A stretch of 64,000 bases of DNA, taken from positions 62,001-126,000 of the forward strand of contig JBPYFJ010000099.1 in the NCBI GenBank assembly GCA_051985675.1. The letters are read 5' to 3'. A program made the translations under genes and the position numbers. The notes under the pieces were generated by a model, which ran no database searches, had not been told where the DNA came from, and was given only the letters and a program-made list of their open reading frames with translations. This DNA is from JAFAXD01 sp051985675 (GTDB taxonomy: Bacteria; Pseudomonadota; Alphaproteobacteria; Rhizobiales; Xanthobacteraceae). Shown one piece after another: positions 35,586 to 43,333 of this stretch. Each line of letters opens with the position of its first letter. Position 1 is the first letter of the stretch.

Positions 35586-36175
35586 TGTTGTTGCTCCCGA
35601 AAGACGGTTGCGAATGCGATGGTTTTGAAGCGCTCGAGCGGATCGGCGTTGCGCACGACCTTCATCCGCAGGATCGCGCCCTGCCACGACGACAGCAGAA
35701 AGTCGGCGAGATCTTCGGGGCCGAACGTGGTGTCGATCTCACCCGCGGCTTGCGCGTGCGCAATGCAGGCGACGAACGGAGCGCGCCATTCGACAAAGAC
35801 GGCGGCCAGCCGCTCGCGCAGCAGGTCACTGTGTGGGGCCGCCTCGAGGCTGAAGTCGCCGATCAGGCAGCCGCGCTGAAACCCATCGGCCTCAAGGCGC
35901 TTCGTAATGATGTCGAGATAGCGCCGCAGGCGCTGGCGCGGCGTCAACCTCTCGTCGTCGAGCGCCTGGCTCACCAGGCCCTTGAGGTAGAGGAAATATC
36001 GGTCGAGGACCTCGCTCGCGAAGGCTTCCTTGGAGCGGAAATGGTTGGTGAAGGAACCTTGGGGCGCGGAGGCCTCGGCTACGATGTCGCGGACGCCGGC
36101 CCCGCCGTAGCCTTTCCGGAACATGACGCGCAGACCGGCGTCGAGAATGCTGTCGCGAAGGGATGCTTTTGGCAT
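35582..36175 (-). CDS. TetR-family repressor of the dehalogenase operon
   Basis: 197 residues. The HTH lies in residues 8-55 (DSILDAGLRVMFRKGYGGAG and APQGSFTNHFRSKEAFASEV). The C-terminal ligand domain contains LSSWQGAILRMKVVRN, as in the YxaF/AcuR-like group. It overlaps the dehalogenase gene by 4 bp, and a perfect palindromic operator covers its own promoter, so it is probably an autorepressor that responds to a haloalkane or its product. DhaR, a TetR-type repressor of dhaA, is a known parallel in Rhodococcus. Confidence 0.9.
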   Translation of the reverse strand: MPKASLRDSILDAGLRVMFRKGYGGAGVRDIVAEASAPQGSFTNHFRSKEAFASEVLDRYFLYLKGLVSQALDDERLTPRQRLRRYLDIITKRLEADGFQRGCLIGDFSLEAAPHSDLLRERLAAVFVEWRAPFVACIAHAQAAGEIDTTFGPEDLADFLLSSWQGAILRMKVVRNADPLERFKTIAFATVFREQQQ

Positions 36176-36180
36176 GCAAA

Positions 36181-36209
36181 ATTAATACGTACGTACGTAT
36201 TAATGTCAA
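36181..36209 (-). promoter_or_regulatory. Leaderless promoter with a 24-bp perfect operator palindrome
   Basis: On the minus strand TTGACA (36209-36204) and TATTAA (36187-36182) are separated by 16 bp. The span 36181-36204 is a perfect palindrome built on ATTAATACGTAC and its complement, so it fills the spacer and covers the -10 box. Transcription seven bases past the -10 would begin at or next to the A of the TetR start codon (36175). No ribosome-binding sequence is present there. Confidence 0.75.
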
Positions 36210-36245
36210 TTGGAGATCTCCACCCAGCCGATTAATGACCTAAGC

Positions 36246-36569
36246 CTAACGTGGCGGGTCCGGATGTTGCCGTAGCCAGAGCCCGAGCTTGCCGCAGAAC
36301 TTTTCGTCGGGATGGCTGTCGCAGAATTCCGTGATGTCGGCTTCGATCTCGCGCGAGAGCGCATCGCGTTGCTGGGCTGGCGCGGCCGGGGCCGGCGGAA
36401 GCGCTGCGTTTGGCGCCGGTTGGGCGGTGGTTTTCGGAACAAACCGCAGCGACGGGATGTCGATGCAACCATCCGAGCGGCAGATCAGGAAGTGTGTCGC
36501 GTCGCCAGCGAACGCAGGCGTTGCGAGCAAGCAGGCGGCGGCGACAAGTGCCAGGCGGCGTTCGATCAT
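36246..36569 (-). CDS. Secreted hypothetical protein
   Basis: 107 residues with a signal peptide (1-21, ending TPAFA). The mature part has two Cys pairs: FLICRSDGCIDIPSLRF near 30-45 and EFCDSHPDEKFCGKLGLWL near 83-100, separated by a Pro/Ala-rich linker. This looks like a small exported disulphide protein. No family was recognised. Confidence 0.7.
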   Translation of the reverse strand: MIERRLALVAAACLLATPAFAGDATHFLICRSDGCIDIPSLRFVPKTTAQPAPNAALPPAPAAPAQQRDALSREIEADITEFCDSHPDEKFCGKLGLWLRQHPDPPR

Positions 36570-36821
36570 GTCATGTCATTACTCGATCGGCGGACGCGCG
36601 GCGTTGCAGCGCAGCGGGATTGCCGGTTACAGCGCGTCGCAGTTTTGGCGCCCTTCATGACCTTACCAACAAATTGGAGCATGCGCTGATGAAAATTCGG
36701 AGACGAGCGGCGTACCGAAAGGGCCTTCGGCGCGACCATTCGGCGCTTGCTGGTCCGGGTCCGTGGCTGTGCTATAACGCCCGCTCGCCGGCAACCATTA
36801 TCAACGAGCCAACATGGGATC

Positions 36822-37691
36822 ATGGTAAAACGATCTGGCGCAGGTTTGGTCGCAGCCAACATCAGCGTTGTTCTGTCCGTGCTGGCCGTCAACGGCGCCC
36901 CGCCCGCGGCCCGCGCGCAATCCGCAGATCTCGTGCTGTGCGACCGCATCGCCGCCGATCCGGGCGATCCGGACAAGCCAGCCGACGTCAAAGGCACCGC
37001 TGAAATCGCCCAAGCCGACATCGCGACCGCGATCAAGTTCTGCAAGTCCGCGTCGGGGGCGTCGCGCCGCGCGCTTTTCGAGCTTGGCCGCGCCTACGCG
37101 GCCAACCAACAGATCTCGGAAGCGGTCGGCGCCTATCGTAAGGCCGCCGACAAGGGCAGCACGTCGGCCATGATCGAGCTCGGCGTGCTGCTGGCAACCG
37201 GGGCGCCCGGCGTCTCCAAGGACGAGACGCAGGCGCGCAAGCTGTTCGAGCGCGCCGCCCAGGCCGGCAACCCGCGCGGCGCCACCAATCTCGCGGCCCT
37301 CCCCAAGGTGGAGGGCGCCACCGCTTCGCCGGATGACCCCGTCAAGGCGAGAGCCTTGCTGGCGAAGGCGGCCGAAACGAATTCCGCCGAAGCGCAATAT
37401 CAGCTCGGATTGATGACCGCGGAAGGCGTCGGCGGACCGCAGGACGACGCCGCGGCGCGCGCGTTGTTTGAAAAGGCGGCCGCGCAGGGCCATGTCGGGG
37501 CGATGGTGCAGATGGGCGCGTTTGCACAAGCCGGGCGCGGCGGACCGAAGGATGAGAACGCCGCCAAGGCGTATTACGAGAAAGCGGCCGAGCTCGGCAG
37601 CGAGGACGCCAAAGCCGCGCTCAAGAGCGCGCAGTGCCGCTTCCGGATCAAGGACAAGTACGGGAACTTCGTCGCCAATCTTTGCTTCTAG
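36822..37691 (+). CDS. Sel1/TPR-like repeat protein, exported
   Basis: 289 residues from the ATG at 36822 (MVKRSGAGLVAANISVVLSV). A signal peptide ends near ARAQS. At least five Sel1-like repeats follow, for example AVGAYRKAADKGSTSAMIEL, ALFEKAAAQGHVGAMVQMGA and AYYEKAAELGSEDAKAAL. Such repeats mediate protein contacts in envelope or signalling complexes. A TATAAC box is visible about 50 bp before the start. The partner is unknown. Confidence 0.82.
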   Translation: MVKRSGAGLVAANISVVLSVLAVNGAPPAARAQSADLVLCDRIAADPGDPDKPADVKGTAEIAQADIATAIKFCKSASGASRRALFELGRAYAANQQISEAVGAYRKAADKGSTSAMIELGVLLATGAPGVSKDETQARKLFERAAQAGNPRGATNLAALPKVEGATASPDDPVKARALLAKAAETNSAEAQYQLGLMTAEGVGGPQDDAAARALFEKAAAQGHVGAMVQMGAFAQAGRGGPKDENAAKAYYEKAAELGSEDAKAALKSAQCRFRIKDKYGNFVANLCF

Positions 37692-37708
37692 AGCATGAGA
37701 TCATGCTC
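37691..37708. repeat. Short GAGCATGA/TCATGCTC palindrome
   Basis: An 18-bp hairpin (8-bp arms, 2-base centre) begins on the last base of the Sel1-repeat stop codon. GAGCATGATC...GATCATGCTC hairpins are a well-known scattered repeat between genes of Hyphomicrobiales; this copy seems to be the arms without the usual interior. Confidence 0.5.
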
Positions 37709-37730
37709 CAATCGGCACAGGAGTTGAACG

Positions 37731-38078
37731 TTGCTGGAATTCAAGAAGGCCGCGCAACCGATCGAGGCCGAGCCGACCAGAGCGACCGCGCATCTGCCAG
37801 GCCTTGAGATCGAGATCATGCACCGCCGCTCACCCGAGGGTGACGCCGAGCAGATTGTAATCAACATGCAGGCCGTGCCGTCGTTCGAGGCGTTCGGCCG
37901 CTATATCGAGGCCACCAACCCGTTCGCGTTCTGGGCCCAGGCTGCGCAGCTCGTATGGCGGCCTTGGATCGAGGCGGCGCGGACCATGAGCTTGCCGTGG
38001 GGTCAATTCCCGCAGCTGGCGCAAGACTCATCGGACGCCGGTGCCCGCGCCACGGGCAAAGATCATTCCGCCGAATAG
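37731..38078 (+). CDS. Conserved hypothetical protein
   Basis: 115 residues from a TTG at 37731 with AGGAG nine bases upstream. The central part, LEIEIMHRRSPEGDAEQIVI and EAFGRYIEATNPFAFWAQAA, has an amphipathic pattern with many aromatic residues. FWAQAAQLVWRPWIEA resembles the phasin-like or PHA-granule-associated helix, but this is not enough to assign a role. It lies 40 bp after the Sel1-repeat gene. Confidence 0.6.
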   Translation: MLEFKKAAQPIEAEPTRATAHLPGLEIEIMHRRSPEGDAEQIVINMQAVPSFEAFGRYIEATNPFAFWAQAAQLVWRPWIEAARTMSLPWGQFPQLAQDSSDAGARATGKDHSAE

Positions 38079-38136
38079 CGGGGGCCAGAGATATATGGCG
38101 TCTGCGCGACGCGGCCTTGCACCCACGCGTTCCCGC

Positions 38137-38781
38137 CTAGCGGCGGCTCAAGGCCGCGCCCAGATCGCGCTGGATGTAGATTTCCAGAAAGCCCGGCAGC
38201 AATCCCTCCCTGGCCATCTGTTTGAACGGTTCGGTATAGCGCTGATCGTTCCGCTCGGTGAGGAGAACGATGCGCCAGGCGTTGAGCGGCGCATCCTCCG
38301 AACCGACGGCCGCGTGTTCGACGTGGAACAGCGGCTGGAAGCCGCTCGCGTAGATGCGCTCGCCTGTCTCGGTCGTCATCTGCGGGCGGCCGAGAAAGAA
38401 AATGCGCCGCGTGGTGCGGTTGATGAACACGTCCTCGAGCACCTGGCCACGATCCGATCTGATCCACCCGAGTTGCATGGATGAGCGGAAGAAGCGTTCG
38501 CAGCCTTGTTCGAGACCGTGGCGTCCCCAGGAATGACTGGTCGACACCACATACGAGATGTAGGTCGCCGGGTCCCACGCCTTTTTCATCTCCATGTCCC
38601 ACAGCATCGTGCGGGTGAAGTGAGTCGACGGCGTCATCACATAACGCTCGCCCAGGATCTTGTTGACGTCGTGGGCCGGCAGCTCGAATTGGGTGTGCTT
38701 CGGATCGCGCCACGCCGCGTTGAATTCCTCCTCCGCGCTTGCGAACGACGGTGCGGTGTCGAGGGCATCATGCAGGGACAT
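38137..38781 (-). CDS. Hypothetical protein of 214 residues
   Basis: From the ATG at 38781 the product begins MSLHDALDTAPSFASAEEEF; earlier in-frame ATGs lie in the region before the neighbouring gene. The middle has many aromatic and charged residues (WDPATYISYVVSTSHSWGRH, RRIFFLGRPQMTTETGERIY). No signal peptide or membrane segment is seen. No family was recognised with confidence. A lipocalin- or heme-binding-like beta structure is possible. Confidence 0.65.
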   Translation of the reverse strand: MSLHDALDTAPSFASAEEEFNAAWRDPKHTQFELPAHDVNKILGERYVMTPSTHFTRTMLWDMEMKKAWDPATYISYVVSTSHSWGRHGLEQGCERFFRSSMQLGWIRSDRGQVLEDVFINRTTRRIFFLGRPQMTTETGERIYASGFQPLFHVEHAAVGSEDAPLNAWRIVLLTERNDQRYTEPFKQMAREGLLPGFLEIYIQRDLGAALSRR

Positions 38782-38842
38782 GCTCGGGCCTCCTTGTTTT
38801 TCGAGCTCCGACCGGCGCTGCCCGGCGGAGGTGCCGCCATGA

Positions 38843-39130
38843 CTATCGATCGCTATATCGGCGCACGCGCCTGGCCCGATAGGGATAGGCATATGGATAT
38901 GTTCCGTAGGCCGGCAACGCCCCGTACGGCGCGGTATAGACCGGCGCGCCCGTGAAGATGCTTGGTCCGATGTAAACGAAGTTTGGGGGAATCGTGTATC
39001 CGGGCACGCCCGGTCCCGTATAGAGCGGCGGCCGCCAGGGTCCGTACCAACGCGCGTGCGCCGGTTGCGTCAAGACGGCAACCGCGCCGAGCAACGCGAT
39101 GACAGTGACCATGTGACGGATATTGAGCAT
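38843..39130 (-). CDS. Secreted Pro/Tyr/Gly-rich small protein
   Basis: 95 residues with a signal peptide (1-26, ending QPAHA). The mature protein is low complexity: WYGPWRPPLYTGPGVPGYTI and TYPYAYPYRARRVRRYSDR. Such tyrosine-proline-rich exported proteins are frequent in this order and may be envelope or extracellular matrix components. No function is established. Confidence 0.65.
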   Translation of the reverse strand: MLNIRHMVTVIALLGAVAVLTQPAHARWYGPWRPPLYTGPGVPGYTIPPNFVYIGPSIFTGAPVYTAPYGALPAYGTYPYAYPYRARRVRRYSDR

Positions 39131-39658
39131 CCATAACCCCCTTCGACCGGCGCCGCAGGATCAAGGCGCGCGATCGACCATAGCAGCCAATGACCCGCGC
39201 TCCCAGGTCAATGGGAACGTCGGCGAGTGGATGATGACCGGTGCATCCCTGAGATGCAGCGGGCCCCAAACACGATTGCTCCCGGGCGGCGCGCGTGAAG
39301 TGTTGCTCGCCGCTTCTGATGCACCCCGCATTCCACGAACTCCGCCACACTAGCGGGACGCGAAACCGACCGGTGTGAGCAGGTTCACAGGTGCCTTCGA
39401 CCGTTCGTTCTAAAATTCACACTAGGTTCGTGCGGGCGTTCGTTCCTCGAAGCCCGCGAAATCTGGCAAGCGGATTGCAGGTCTGTATTGGAGGCAAGCT
39501 GTGGGCGCGTCTGATCGTCACAGGACTTAGGGACTACCACGCTTAACTCGAGCGCCGTAAACGTCCGAAGTTGTCTTCAGGTGGTGGCCCAATAATTAAC
39601 TACCCTCACCTTGTATATCGTAAGATGTGCAGGTGAATTACAGAACTGGCGCCAACCG
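39131..39658. other. Intergenic region without recognised genes
   Basis: A 528-bp stretch between a secreted protein gene and a binding-protein gene. No convincing reading frame, RNA gene or strong hairpin was seen. It is more AT-rich towards 39560-39640, where promoters for the binding-protein gene would lie. Confidence 0.4.
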
Positions 39659-40651
39659 ATGACGCTCAAAGCACTTAGTTGCACGTTGATCGTGCTGCTC
39701 GCTTCGGCGTCCCTGCCGCTATTGTGTAATCCCGCTGTCGCACAGCAATCCGGCAAGATCGCTCGGGTGGGGGTTTTGTCGCCCGAAGAGAATGACGCGA
39801 CGCCGGCCTTCATCGCGTTCCGCAAGGGGCTTCAGGATCTTGGCTATGTTGAGGGCAAATCGATCACCCTCGATTTCCGCTTGGCCCAGGGCCACAACGA
39901 GCGCCTCGGCGAGCTTGCAAAGGAGCTGACCCAGATTCCCGTCGACGTGATCGTCGCTGGCGGGACGACCGCTGTGAGGGCCGCGGCCGGCGCCACACGT
40001 CACATTCCGATCATCCAGGGGGCTGGCGGCGACCTCGTTGCAGCCGGCCTGGCAGCGAGCTTTGCGCGGCCAGGCGGCAACATTACGGGATTCACCATTC
40101 GCACCGATGAGCCGAGCGGCAAACGGTTGGAATTGCTCAAGCGCGCAGTCCCAAGCATCACCCGCGTAGCCGTCATCCTCGACCCCACGAGCGTGGTTAC
40201 CGAGCGACAGTTTCGCGCGACCGAGAGAGCCGCCGCGACGCTGGGCATCCGGCTGACGAAGCTTCCGGCTAGCACGCCGGAGGAGCTCGCCGCCCTCGAT
40301 GCCCACGCTTTGGCCGATGCTGATGGTTTTGTCGTGTTGCCCAGCGCGATGTTCTGGAACCGCCGCGCGACGATCATCGCGCTCGCCGCGTCCGCCCGGA
40401 AGCCCGCGATCTACCCGGAGCGCGAATACGCCGAGGAGGGCGGACTTGCGACCTACGGCGCCAATATCCCGGATACCTTCCGCCGGGCTGCCGGGTACGT
40501 CGATCGGATTCTACGCGGTGCCAAGGCGGGCGATCTTCCGATCGAGGAGGCGTCGAAGTTCGACTTCCTTGTCAATCTTCGCACGGCGCGGGAGCTCGGG
40601 CTGTCGATGTCCCCTAACTTTCTCGTTGGGGTCGGGGAGGTGATCGAATAA
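39659..40651 (+). CDS. Orphan ABC transporter substrate-binding protein (ABC_sub_bind family)
   Basis: 330 residues from the ATG at 39659 with a signal peptide ending NPAVAQ. RVGVLSPEENDATPAFIAFR, LRDLGYVEGKSITLDFRLAQ (as GLQDLGYVEG...) and FLVNLRTARELGLSMSPNFL are hallmarks of the DUF534/ABC_sub_bind family. Many copies without permeases occur in Bradyrhizobium and Rhodopseudomonas. The ligand is unknown. A related copy is at 43334-44329. Confidence 0.88.
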   Translation: MTLKALSCTLIVLLASASLPLLCNPAVAQQSGKIARVGVLSPEENDATPAFIAFRKGLQDLGYVEGKSITLDFRLAQGHNERLGELAKELTQIPVDVIVAGGTTAVRAAAGATRHIPIIQGAGGDLVAAGLAASFARPGGNITGFTIRTDEPSGKRLELLKRAVPSITRVAVILDPTSVVTERQFRATERAAATLGIRLTKLPASTPEELAALDAHALADADGFVVLPSAMFWNRRATIIALAASARKPAIYPEREYAEEGGLATYGANIPDTFRRAAGYVDRILRGAKAGDLPIEEASKFDFLVNLRTARELGLSMSPNFLVGVGEVIE

Positions 40652-40803
40652 AGCCGAGCGCTCCGTCCGCGGCCAGCTCGTCGAAAAGGGCCGCTCCTAG
40701 CGGGCCCAGAAACTGATATAATTGCGACCCGCAAGGCCGCCCGGCACGGGACGTGTGCGGGGTATCGTAACATCGAAGCGGTAGGTTCTTCGCGGTAAGG
40801 GCT

Positions 40804-41916
40804 ATGCATAGTCCAGCGCGCATCCTCATCGTTGATGACAACCCGACCAATCGCGATCTTCTCACGACGCGATTGAGAACCCACGGTTATGACCTGATCG
40901 AGGCCGCCGACGGGGAAGAAGCGATCAAGGCGGTACGTGCCACGAGTCCCGATCTTGTCCTGCTCGACGTCGTCATGCCCAAGCTCGACGGAATTGAAAC
41001 GACCAAGCAGATCAAGGCCGACGCCAGCCTGCCATTCATACCGATCGTTCTGGTCACGTCCAAAACCGACAGCAAGGATGTGGTCGCCGGGCTGGAGGCC
41101 GGCGCTGACGAATATCTCACCAAGCCGGTCGACCAAACCGCCCTTCTGGCACGCGTCAAGTCGATGCTCAGGGTCAAGGAGATGCACGACAAGATCGCGG
41201 CCCAGGCGGCCGACCTTGCGACCTGGAACAAGACCCTTGAGCAGCGGGTGTCCGACCAGCTAAGCCAGATCGAGCGGGTCAGTCGGCTCAAGCGGTTTTT
41301 AGCCCCGCAAATTGCTGAACTGATCATCGCGGCAGACAACGAGCATGTGCTGCGAAGCCATCGGCGCGACATCAGTGTCGTGTTCGGCGACCTGCGCGGT
41401 TTTGCGGGTTTCGCGGAATCCGCTGAACCCGAGGAGGTCATCGCGCTGCTCGACGAATACCACAGCAACCTGGGTCCGCTCGTTCACAAGTACGAAGGAA
41501 CCCTTGAGCGTTTCCTGGGCGACGGCTTCCTCGTGCTGTTCAACGATCCGCTCCCATGCGAGGACCCCGCGATCCGCGCGGTCAAAATGGCGCTCGAAAT
41601 GCGCGACCGATTTGTCGAACTCGCCAGCGGGTGGCTGAACCGCGGCTACGAACTCGGTTTTGCGATGGGCATTGCGCATGGGTACGCCACCCTTGGGCGC
41701 ATCGGATTTGAGGGCCGGTTCGAATATTCCGCGGTCGGCAACGTCGTAAACCTCGCGGCGCGTTTGTGCGCGCACGCGGAGAAGGGTCAGATCCTCGTCG
41801 ATCCCAAGGTTGGATTCCTGGTCAAGGATGCGATCCGACTTGAACCGGTCGGAGAGTTTCTGCCGAAAGGTTTTGCTCGTCCGGTCTGCGCATCCAACGC
41901 CAAAGGGCTATTTTAG
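40804..41916 (+). CDS. Response regulator fused to a class III nucleotide cyclase
   Basis: 370 residues. The receiver (about 5-122) has phospho-acceptor Asp55 (LVLLDVVMP) and Lys107 (YLTKPVD). A coiled linker (about 125-165) leads to the cyclase domain (about 185-355), with metal Asp196 in VVFGDLRGFAGF and Asp240 in ERFLGDGFLVLF. Phosphorylation should control synthesis of cAMP or cGMP from ATP or GTP. No histidine kinase is adjacent. A DivK-like receiver is encoded on the other strand a few hundred bases downstream and may share its kinase. Confidence 0.9.
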   Translation: MHSPARILIVDDNPTNRDLLTTRLRTHGYDLIEAADGEEAIKAVRATSPDLVLLDVVMPKLDGIETTKQIKADASLPFIPIVLVTSKTDSKDVVAGLEAGADEYLTKPVDQTALLARVKSMLRVKEMHDKIAAQAADLATWNKTLEQRVSDQLSQIERVSRLKRFLAPQIAELIIAADNEHVLRSHRRDISVVFGDLRGFAGFAESAEPEEVIALLDEYHSNLGPLVHKYEGTLERFLGDGFLVLFNDPLPCEDPAIRAVKMALEMRDRFVELASGWLNRGYELGFAMGIAHGYATLGRIGFEGRFEYSAVGNVVNLAARLCAHAEKGQILVDPKVGFLVKDAIRLEPVGEFLPKGFARPVCASNAKGLF

Positions 41917-41929
41917 CCCGAGCGCAGCC

Positions 41930-42210
41930 GTGGCTCGGTACCGGCCGCGGAACTCGTCGGCCGTGAGCCTTTGGCCAATATCTGCCGATGACCACGGACG
42001 CGCCGCCGGCTCGCGGCCGGCGAGGGAGCAGCACCGTCGACCGAAACCTTCATGGATAAGTCGCCCTCGGTGAAGCGCGCAAAATTCCTGGTTGGCGAGC
42101 GCAAGTTGAAGGGCGGCCTTGAACTCCGCCCTGCGCATCTGTGCTCCGATGGTCTCAACCGGAAGAAAATGTCGACCGTGTCGCCTCCGGACGGATAGAA
42201 GCGGGCGTCC
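41930..42210 (-). pseudogene. Frameshifted C-terminal remnant of a COG3904-type gene
   Basis: Read on the minus strand, FYPSGGDTVDIFFR, then RRAEFKAALQLALANQEFCA in another frame, then EGDLSMKVSVDG in a third correspond in order to FYPPGGETVDIFVR, VRTAEFTAALELA, ALANEDFCALHR and GDLSMKVSVDS of the intact gene at 52421-53737. A 2-base deletion is visible at CTTCACCG(CG)AGGGCGAC relative to the intact copy, and about 20 residues (GGKTLTAHSTGARPADPFYA region) are missing. Only the last 90 or so residues remain, abutting the end of the DivK-like gene. Confidence 0.75.
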
Positions 42211-42214
42211 CCGC

Positions 42215-42589
42215 TCAGTCAACAGGCGCCAAAAGCCCTTGCACCTTCGCGAGCACCGCGCGCGGACTAAATGGCTTTGTAACGTACGCATTGCAGCCTG
42301 CAGCCAAAGCCTTAGCCTCGTCGCCAGCCAATGCATAGGAAGTCACCGCAATGATCGGGATGGATTTTAGTTCCGGATTGGATCGGATGCGCCGCGTTGT
42401 CTCGTACCCGTCTATTACGGGTAGTTGGATGTCCATCAAGATCAGATCGGGGCGCCGCGCCGTGAGAGCAACGAACGCCTCCTCGCCGCTGACGGCTTCG
42501 ACCAGTTCATACCCGGCGCTGACAAGTAGATCGTGCAGAATCTGACGATTATCTTCCTGGTCTTCAACGACAAGAATGCATTTTTTCAT
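42215..42589 (-). CDS. Single-domain response regulator (DivK/CheY-like)
   Basis: 124 residues, a receiver only. Glu9 and Asp10 bind metal, Asp53 (LILMDIQLPVIDG) is the phospho-acceptor, Thr in AVTSYALAG and Lys in AYVTKPFSP complete the site. The LPVIDGYETTRRIR stretch is typical of DivK-type receivers controlling alphaproteobacterial kinases. It has no output domain. It converges towards the cyclase gene at 40804-41916, and the pseudogene remnant lies between them. Confidence 0.92.
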   Translation of the reverse strand: MKKCILVVEDQEDNRQILHDLLVSAGYELVEAVSGEEAFVALTARRPDLILMDIQLPVIDGYETTRRIRSNPELKSIPIIAVTSYALAGDEAKALAAGCNAYVTKPFSPRAVLAKVQGLLAPVD

Positions 42590-42809
42590 GGCTCGACAAC
42601 CTGTCGTTCGACTTTCGCGTGAACGGTCGCAGATGCTATCGGGCGCGAATCCGATATCCGCAGAAGACGATGCAGCGATCCGCGCCGCCCGTTCGCCATG
42701 CGATCACGAGCCGACAACAAATGCTCGGGGTCAGCCTTTCACATTTTGACCCAAAGCAGTCTGTTATCCGGCCACGGATTTTCTCGGCATTCGCGTTTGA
42801 CGACGTTTC

Positions 42810-43250
42810 TTACTGACCTCCCTTGCGCCGCCAGGTATCAGTTTTGGTCAGAACAACATTTCCTTTGTCGTCGAATTTGATCGTTTGTTGCATCCAATCG
42901 CCGCCTTCGGAAATCCTAGAATTGAAAATAGCAATCAATTTATTGGTCTTTTTGACTTTCGCGTTGCCAACCCGATATGCATCATCAAATGTAAATGCAA
43001 CCAGAAAGTCCGGCATGCTTGGTAGCTGACGATACTTGCCATCCAAGATAATGTTGTCCGTTACCTGTACGACCCCATCAAGAAGCTCGGTTCTTGACAA
43101 GCTTGCACATTCCGTTTGGCGAATCTGAATTTCGCGCCGATCCAGAACAAAATCTCCGCTTTGATCCTGGCAAGGGGCCGCACTGGCACTTGTTGACAAA
43201 ACCGATATTAAAAGACACCCGCAAAATCTCCAGGACAGGTCAATTTTCAT
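42810..43250 (-). CDS. Secreted hypothetical protein in an AT-richer segment
   Basis: 146 residues from the ATG at 43250 with a signal peptide (1-24, ending STSASA). The mature part reads APCQDQSGDFVLDRREIQIR and later MQQTIKFDDKGNVVLTKTDT. Two Cys residues may pair. Base composition and codon use are more AT-rich than in the flanking genes. No family was recognised. It is the left-most gene of the segment thought to be acquired. Confidence 0.65.
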   Translation of the reverse strand: MKIDLSWRFCGCLLISVLSTSASAAPCQDQSGDFVLDRREIQIRQTECASLSRTELLDGVVQVTDNIILDGKYRQLPSMPDFLVAFTFDDAYRVGNAKVKKTNKLIAIFNSRISEGGDWMQQTIKFDDKGNVVLTKTDTWRRKGGQ

Positions 43251-43333
43251 GTTGGGTGCTCCATTAGAATCTAGGCTCCGGTGACATTCTAACAATTACG
43301 AACAATCGTGGAATGCGAATGCAGCAGCTCAAG

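Noticed and set aside
36747..36821. Upstream ATG extending the Sel1-repeat protein by 25 residues
   Set aside because: The extension would destroy the signal peptide beginning at the ATG at 36822, and the TATAAC promoter box lies inside it.
42700..42760. Possible insertion-sequence end near GGGGTCAGCC and CATTTTGACCC
   Set aside because: It faintly resembles IS21-type ends, but no transposase fragment, target duplication or second end was found.
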